Shown in pieces: positions 59,264 through 64,000 of a DNA stretch of 64,000 bases. Every line of letters begins with the position of its first letter. Within the stretch, counting starts at the first letter, position 1. The position numbers and the translations under genes are program-made. The notes beneath the pieces were generated by a model that was not told where the DNA came from, did not search any database, and was given only the letters and a program-made list of their open reading frames with translations. This DNA is from an uncultured Mycoplasmatota bacterium (GTDB lineage Bacteria > Bacillota_I > Bacilli_A > RF39 > UBA660): positions 1 through 64,000 of the forward strand of contig CANOTJ010000006.1 of the NCBI GenBank assembly GCA_947570175.1, given 5' to 3'.

Positions 59264-60946
59264 CTACATCTTATTTGGCATTTTAATTCCAAGTAAACGC
59301 ATTCCTTCTGTTAAAACAATTCCGCTACATTTACTAAGAACTAAGTAAAAATTTGTTTTATTCTCCTCTTCATTTAGCATTTTCACACTAGCATATAATT
59401 TATTATAATCACTGCTTAAATTTAATAAATATTTTGCTAACTCAGAAGGATCATATTCTGCTCTTGATTTCTGAATGATTTCTGGAAATTCATACAGGTC
59501 GATTATAACATTCCAAATATATTCATTCAACTCAATTCTATCATAGTCTATGTTACTAGATGTATAATGTTCTAATAAAGAATTGATTCTAGTATTTGTA
59601 TATTGAACATATGGCCCTGTATTTCCTGTAAAGGATAAGGTTTCTTCTAAATTAAATTCAATATCATTTGTTCGATAATTTTTTAAATCATTAAAAATAA
59701 CAGCTCCTACGCCAATCATTTTACTAACTTCATCTTTATTTTCTAAAGTAGGATTTTTTTCTTCAATATACTTTCGTGCTAGATTCATTGCACTATCTAA
59801 TAATTCCTGAAGATTTAGGGAAGTTCCCCCTCTTGTTGACATTTTTTTTCCATTCTGCAACAAAAGACCAAAATTAATATATTTCAACTTATCGCTTTGA
59901 TAGCCTAGTTTATTTAAAACTCGTTTAATTTGCTCAAAATGAAGAGCTTGTTCATTTCCAACAACATATAGGATTTCATCAAATTTATATTTCTCTAATC
60001 GATCTATATAAGCCGCTAAATCTCTTGTAATATAGATGGATGTACCATCACTTTTCTGAATCAAAGCAGGAATTATATCCTCTCCGATATTTACTACTTT
60101 GGCGCCTTGACTTTCTTCTAATAAATCTTTCTTCTCTAATAGATTGATTACATCGTAAGCCTTATCTTTATAATAGGATTCTCCATTATAATCGTTAAAT
60201 TCGGTTGTACCAAGTATATGATAAGTTTTCTTAAAATCTTTCAATGATTCTTCTTTAAACCAACTCCATAAGCCTATAGCTTCTTCGTCCTTTTCTTCTA
60301 ATCTTCGAAACCATTTTCTTCCTTCTTCTTCTAAAGCAGGATCTTTTTTTGCCTCTTCATGGAATTTCACATATAGGTTCTTTAATTCTTGCGTAGGATT
60401 TTCTTTTACCTTTTGCTCATCTCCCCAGGTAATATAAGCATACATTACTTTGCCGAATTGTGTACCATAGTCTCCTAAAAAATTTAAACTGTAAACTTGA
60501 TAGCCATTTTTTAAATAAATATTTTTTAAAGCTTCTCCAATTACAGTACTCCTTAAATGCCCTATTCCAAATGGTTTAGCAATATTTGGCGAAGAATACT
60601 CTACCACAATATTTTTCCCTTTTCCAATATCGTTAGATCCATAATGATCTAACTCTGTCATTATTCTATTCAATGTAGAGGAAACTATAACTTTTTTTTC
60701 TAAAAAGATATTTAAATATCCTCCAACTACTTCTATTTTTTGATATTTTGATGTAGGAATATTCTCTTTTATAGTATTAGCAATATCTATGGGATTTTTT
60801 TTAAGTATCTTTGAAAATTGAAAACAGGGAATTGCATAATCACCCATTTTTTTATCTTTAGGCTTTTCTATAATAATATCTTCTAGTTGGACTTGATCCT
60901 TTAAAATATTATAAATATCTTTTTTTATTTCCTCTTTTATATTCAT
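59264..60946 (-). CDS. argS: Arginyl-tRNA synthetase
   Basis: A 560-residue class I synthetase. The N-terminal additional domain (1-100) contacts the tRNA D-loop. The HIGH-like motif is FGIGHLRST (about residue 125), and the KMSKS-type loop is KKMSTRGG, as is common in ArgRS. The C-terminal DALR domain binds the anticodon (NSLLEHYTSSNIDYDRIELN, ending TEGMRLLGIKMPNKM). It charges tRNA-Arg. The start overlaps the ywiB stop by four bases (ATGA), so translation is coupled. Confidence 0.97.
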   Translation of the reverse strand: MNIKEEIKKDIYNILKDQVQLEDIIIEKPKDKKMGDYAIPCFQFSKILKKNPIDIANTIKENIPTSKYQKIEVVGGYLNIFLEKKVIVSSTLNRIMTELDHYGSNDIGKGKNIVVEYSSPNIAKPFGIGHLRSTVIGEALKNIYLKNGYQVYSLNFLGDYGTQFGKVMYAYITWGDEQKVKENPTQELKNLYVKFHEEAKKDPALEEEGRKWFRRLEEKDEEAIGLWSWFKEESLKDFKKTYHILGTTEFNDYNGESYYKDKAYDVINLLEKKDLLEESQGAKVVNIGEDIIPALIQKSDGTSIYITRDLAAYIDRLEKYKFDEILYVVGNEQALHFEQIKRVLNKLGYQSDKLKYINFGLLLQNGKKMSTRGGTSLNLQELLDSAMNLARKYIEEKNPTLENKDEVSKMIGVGAVIFNDLKNYRTNDIEFNLEETLSFTGNTGPYVQYTNTRINSLLEHYTSSNIDYDRIELNEYIWNVIIDLYEFPEIIQKSRAEYDPSELAKYLLNLSSDYNKLYASVKMLNEEENKTNFYLVLSKCSGIVLTEGMRLLGIKMPNKM

Positions 60947-61314
60947 TGTATCGCCTCATATTCTAATGTATACATGTTTCTTCCTAGATTTTCTCCGTTT
61001 ACATATAGTATATATTGTATAAATATTTTCTTATCATTGATTTCTAATTTTTCTGTTTTTGTCTCTATTTCTAATGTTCCGATATCCTTTATATCATACT
61101 TTCCAGGAATTGTCAAAAATTCTTGAAATTTTAAAAAAATTTGATATTCATTCGTTGTTCGAACGATTCTTAAAGTATTATTTTCTATATAAATATTTAC
61201 CCGAACGCGATTTTCTAAAAAACTAATTTTATTTTCATTATAAATCCCTTTTATTTCATATTTGATATTCGTTTCATTATTTTTTAATATTGTTTTTATT
61301 TTTATCTTCGACAT
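60943..61314 (-). CDS. ywiB: YwiB-like (DUF1934) beta-barrel protein
   Basis: A 123-residue protein, nearly all beta strands, with the DUF1934 features IKTILKNNETNIKYEIKGIY, RVRVNIYIENNTLRI and KIFIQYILYVNGENLG. Its position directly before argS and rpoE matches Bacillus ywiB. A calycin-like ligand-binding barrel is suspected for this family, but the ligand is unknown. First gene of the operon. Confidence 0.85.
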   Translation of the reverse strand: MSKIKIKTILKNNETNIKYEIKGIYNENKISFLENRVRVNIYIENNTLRIVRTTNEYQIFLKFQEFLTIPGKYDIKDIGTLEIETKTEKLEINDKKIFIQYILYVNGENLGRNMYTLEYEAIQ

Positions 61315-61397
61315 ATTTTATCCTCTTTATGCAAGTAATTATAACATAATATATAGCTTTTGCAAATAGTTTTTATATAGAGAAAAAATATTCCCTA

Positions 61398-61428
61398 TTT
61401 AAAAAAAAAGCTATTGTTTTCAATAACT
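61398..61428 (-). terminator. Terminator of the zinc-ribbon membrane protein gene
   Basis: On the minus strand AGTTATTG and CAATAGCT form a stem followed by nine T. Confidence 0.75.
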
Positions 61429-61429
61429 T

Positions 61430-62719
61430 TTATGCTAGGGATAACATAGATGAAAGAGTATTAATGGTTTCACTTAACATTAAACATACAATAATACTGA
61501 TAAGAATCGCACAAACCAGTTGGTAGTAAATTTTACTATCCAATTTTTCAAATCCAACTATTTCATTAGTCCCTAGAATTAAAATCAAATTAGAATATAC
61601 AAATCCTATAATCAAAATTATAATTGCTATTAAAGGAGAGAATTCACCGATAATTGGAAATAACACAAAGGTTGTAACTACAGTTGGTAAAATAGATAAG
61701 GATATTAATCCTAAAATCGGATATATTTTAATCTTTCTTCTGGCAAATAGGGCAACAACATAATAAATAATTGTTAAAACAAGAATTACAATTAAAATAT
61801 AAGCCCAATTTTTTAATAAAATATCTATATAGTTTAATTCTTTTAAGTTTTCAAAATTCCATTCTATAGTTGTTCCACCATTATTCCAATCAATTGTTGT
61901 TTCTTTAATTGTATTGATGGCTTGTACAATAAAATTAAGTAGAACTGCTATGATACTAATTAATCCCATGGTGATAGCGGAATCCTTCATGGTAAAATTA
62001 TTTATCTGCTCCTGAATTGTTGAAATCGGTCTTCCTAAAAATTTACCTATAATTGAAAAGTAATGAACAGATTTTGAGGATTTATCTTTTAGAGGTATTT
62101 CTGATGATTTTATTTCTGCATTGTTTTGTTGACTACTATCTTCTTGTGAAATATAATTTTCGATATTTTCTATTGTCTGATTCAAATTATCATGATTAGC
62201 TATTCGATTTTCTTCTACTAAGCTTGATTTATCTGTTATTTCTTGATTTTCAAATCCTTCATTCATTGAATTTATTTTTTGAGATGGAGTATTCATTTCT
62301 GGTATTCCCGAATTCAATGTAGATGGTGTTTCTATTTCAGACATTGGATTACTCTCTATACTTGGAGTAGATATTTCTTCCTTTTCTTCCAATCCTATAT
62401 TATTAGAATCCATCTTTGAAGTTGGAATACCCATTTCTGGTATTTCCGTTAATTCATTTGTTTTGGGGATTGAATTGTTCTCTACACTAGGAGTGATTAT
62501 TGCTTTCATTTCTGTATTATTTTGTTCTATCTCTGTCATAGGGTGATTAAAGATATCTATTCCTACTCCTTTTTCTTCTTCTACCTGTACACTAGTTTTT
62601 TGGGATATTTCTACATTTTGATTGATAGCTACCTCTGATTTTTCCTCTAATGGATTACCGCAAACAATACAAAATCGATTTCCCTCAGCATTCTGTAATC
62701 CGCATTTTTTACATATCAT
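61430..62719 (-). CDS. Zinc-ribbon membrane protein with disordered repeats
   Basis: A 429-residue protein. An N-terminal zinc ribbon (MICKKCGLQNAEGNRFCIVCGN, two CxxC pairs) is on the cytoplasmic side. Residues about 35-205 are a disordered Ser/Glu/Asn/Ile region with imperfect repeats (PEMGIPTSKMDSNN, PEMNTPSQKINSMN). After about residue 215 come five membrane spans of the Yip1/YIF1 type (AITMGLISIIAVLLNFIVQ, ILIVILVLTIIYYVVALFA). Such zinc-ribbon/Yip1-like proteins are common in Firmicutes, with no established role. Single gene. Confidence 0.7.
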   Translation of the reverse strand: MICKKCGLQNAEGNRFCIVCGNPLEEKSEVAINQNVEISQKTSVQVEEEKGVGIDIFNHPMTEIEQNNTEMKAIITPSVENNSIPKTNELTEIPEMGIPTSKMDSNNIGLEEKEEISTPSIESNPMSEIETPSTLNSGIPEMNTPSQKINSMNEGFENQEITDKSSLVEENRIANHDNLNQTIENIENYISQEDSSQQNNAEIKSSEIPLKDKSSKSVHYFSIIGKFLGRPISTIQEQINNFTMKDSAITMGLISIIAVLLNFIVQAINTIKETTIDWNNGGTTIEWNFENLKELNYIDILLKNWAYILIVILVLTIIYYVVALFARRKIKIYPILGLISLSILPTVVTTFVLFPIIGEFSPLIAIIILIIGFVYSNLILILGTNEIVGFEKLDSKIYYQLVCAILISIIVCLMLSETINTLSSMLSLA

Positions 62720-62815
62720 ATATTCTCCTCCTTATTCTAGAATAAGTATACTAAATATTTTACTTATCAATCAAGTTTTTTTTCTTTACATTTATGATTT
62801 GACATATCTTGACAA

Positions 62816-62840
62816 AAAAAGAATTAAAACTTAATTCTTT
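62816..62840 (-). terminator. Terminator of glyQS
   Basis: A perfect AAGAATTAA/TTAATTCTT palindrome (loop of a few bases) with seven T on the minus strand; it overlaps the stop codon. Confidence 0.75.
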
Positions 62841-64000
62841 CCTGAATATAACTGGAAATCTCATCTAGTTTTAATGTGATTTGTTCCATTGTATCACGAT
62901 CACGTATGGTTACTATATCTTCATTTAAAGTATTATCATCTACTGTTAAAACAAATGGAGTCCCTATAATATCCTGACGGCGATATCTTTTTCCAATATT
63001 TCCTGTTTCATCATAATTGGTGGAAAATTCCTTACTTAACATCTTCTGAATTTTTTTTGCTTTATCACTATGATATTTCTTTATAAGTGGTAAAACGGCT
63101 ACCTTATATGGAGCTATAAATGGATGAAGATGCATGACTTCTCTTTCTGTTCCATCTTCTAATGTTTGACTTTCATACGCCTCGCAAAGTAAAGCTAAAA
63201 CTGCCCGATCACATCCAATTGTAGACTCTACTACATAAGGAATATATTTTTCATTTGTATCAGAATCCAAGTATTCTTGACTTTTTCCAGAAAACTTTTG
63301 ATGTTGAGTTAAATCATAGTCTGTACGATCATGCGTACCATTAATTTCACCATATCCAAATGGAAATTTATATTCAATATCACATGCTGCCGCTGCATAA
63401 AAAACTAATTTATCATGGTCGTGAAATCTAAGATGGTTAGAATTTAGTCCTAAATCTATAAAGAACTTTTTGGCATATTCTTTATAATATTCGTAAATTT
63501 CTAAATCTGTTCCTGGTTTACAGAATAATTGATGTTCCATCTGCTCAAATTCAATAGTCCTAAAAGTAAAATTTCCGGGAGTAATTTCATTTCTAAAAGC
63601 TTTCCCTATTTGTCCAATTCCAAACGGTAATTTTGTTCTCATTGTTCTTTGAACATTTGTAAAATTCACGTATTCTCCTTGAGCATTTTCTGGTCTTAAA
63701 TAAACCACACTCTTCGCATCTTTTACTACACCACGATTTGTTTCAAACATTAAATTAAATTCCCTAATATCCGTAAAATTAGAAGCTCCACATTTTGGAC
63801 AACAAATTTTATTTTTTCGAATATAAGTAATCATTTCCTCATTGGTCATTGTATCTGGAATTACATCTGAAGTAAATCCTTCAATTAAATGATCTGCTCG
63901 ATGTCTTGTTTTACATTCCTTACAATCGACTAAAGGATCAGAAAAGCCCCCAACATGTCCAGAAGCCTCCCAAACTTTAGGATGCATCAGTATGGCAGCA
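62824..64000 (-). CDS. glyQS: Glycyl-tRNA synthetase (single-chain), 5' end outside window
   Basis: Partial: the frame runs off the right edge with AAILMHPKVWEASGHVGGFS, so about 70 N-terminal residues are missing. It is the dimeric single-chain class II enzyme, with zinc-type Cys clusters (DPLVDCKECKTRHRADH, KICCPKCGASNF), motif 2 (GIGQIGKAFRNEITPGNF, then RTIEFEQMEHQLFC), motif 3 (VVESTIGCDRAVLALLCEAYE) and a C-terminal anticodon-binding domain (VAVLPLIKKYHSDKAKKI). It charges tRNA-Gly. Ends at an intrinsic terminator. Confidence 0.95.
   Translation of the reverse strand, partial: AAILMHPKVWEASGHVGGFSDPLVDCKECKTRHRADHLIEGFTSDVIPDTMTNEEMITYIRKNKICCPKCGASNFTDIREFNLMFETNRGVVKDAKSVVYLRPENAQGEYVNFTNVQRTMRTKLPFGIGQIGKAFRNEITPGNFTFRTIEFEQMEHQLFCKPGTDLEIYEYYKEYAKKFFIDLGLNSNHLRFHDHDKLVFYAAAACDIEYKFPFGYGEINGTHDRTDYDLTQHQKFSGKSQEYLDSDTNEKYIPYVVESTIGCDRAVLALLCEAYESQTLEDGTEREVMHLHPFIAPYKVAVLPLIKKYHSDKAKKIQKMLSKEFSTNYDETGNIGKRYRRQDIIGTPFVLTVDDNTLNEDIVTIRDRDTMEQITLKLDEISSYIQERIKF

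Noticed and set aside
1-64000. CRISPR arrays
   Set aside because: I saw no regularly spaced identical repeats of 25-40 bases and no cas genes.
1-64000. Use of TGA as tryptophan (Mycoplasma code)
   Set aside because: TGA ends several genes at sensible places, and Trp positions in conserved proteins use TGG.

Overview
The window is very AT-rich DNA from a low-GC Firmicutes-type bacterium. Core genes include an RpoE (delta) homologue after argS and a YwiB (DUF1934) homologue, a T-box leader before pheST, single-chain GlyQS, ClpC with a UVR motif, and a GH25/VanY/PBP cell-wall set. I infer a Bacilli/Erysipelotrichia-like, probably gut-associated lineage. TGA is used as a stop (the araC-like gene, the response regulator, the ywiB/argS ATGA overlap), so the standard bacterial code fits. 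The species cannot be named from sequence alone.

Layout. 0-6.6 kb: a J-domain protein, a frameshifted acetyltransferase, a P-loop protein convergent with a histidine-phosphatase-like protein, and an AraC-type regulator followed by an ABC exporter. 6.6-18.8 kb: an accessory island ending at tRNA-Thr. It holds an ATPase, four small alternating helical/strand-rich proteins, an ORF6N protein, two decayed pieces of large serine recombinases with an acetyltransferase between them, one intact large serine recombinase, and a long non-coding stretch with a promoter-terminator RNA unit and hairpins. 19-22.6 kb: pheST under a Phe T-box. 22.7-29.8 kb: a second accessory region with a PP2C-like phosphatase, an endo/exonuclease/phosphatase-fold protein, an ATP-grasp protein, glycosyltransferase and Mob-like relics, and a tiny membrane-peptide gene. 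It ends at a tRNA Asn-Asn-Glu operon. 30-64 kb: mostly core genes on the minus strand (mutY, tex, a 5'-3' exonuclease, dinB, dnaE, rpmB, clpC, rpoE-argS-ywiB, glyQS). Mixed in are cell-envelope genes and an Agr-like two-component system with a small peptide gene.

How it fits together. Core minus-strand operons are compact: mutY-NUDIX-GH25 and ywiB-argS-rpoE have gaps or overlaps of a few bases and end in intrinsic terminators. The two accessory regions abut tRNA genes, contain integrases and broken genes, and share a repeated structured element. That element is a hairpin, a core ATCAATCTGGTGCG and a second hairpin, at 7.8, 24.9 and 28.15 kb, and it resembles the 3' flank of tRNA-Glu. Two inverted copies of a 43-bp element with a covarying hairpin and a TATCCTGC motif (10.74 and 15.31 kb) look like transfer-origin sites. 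The most novel candidates are the repeated element, the 30-residue membrane peptide in a self-complementary transcript (29.5-29.75 kb), the small peptide after the Agr-like kinase (52.2 kb), and the paired small-protein array (7.9-9.65 kb).
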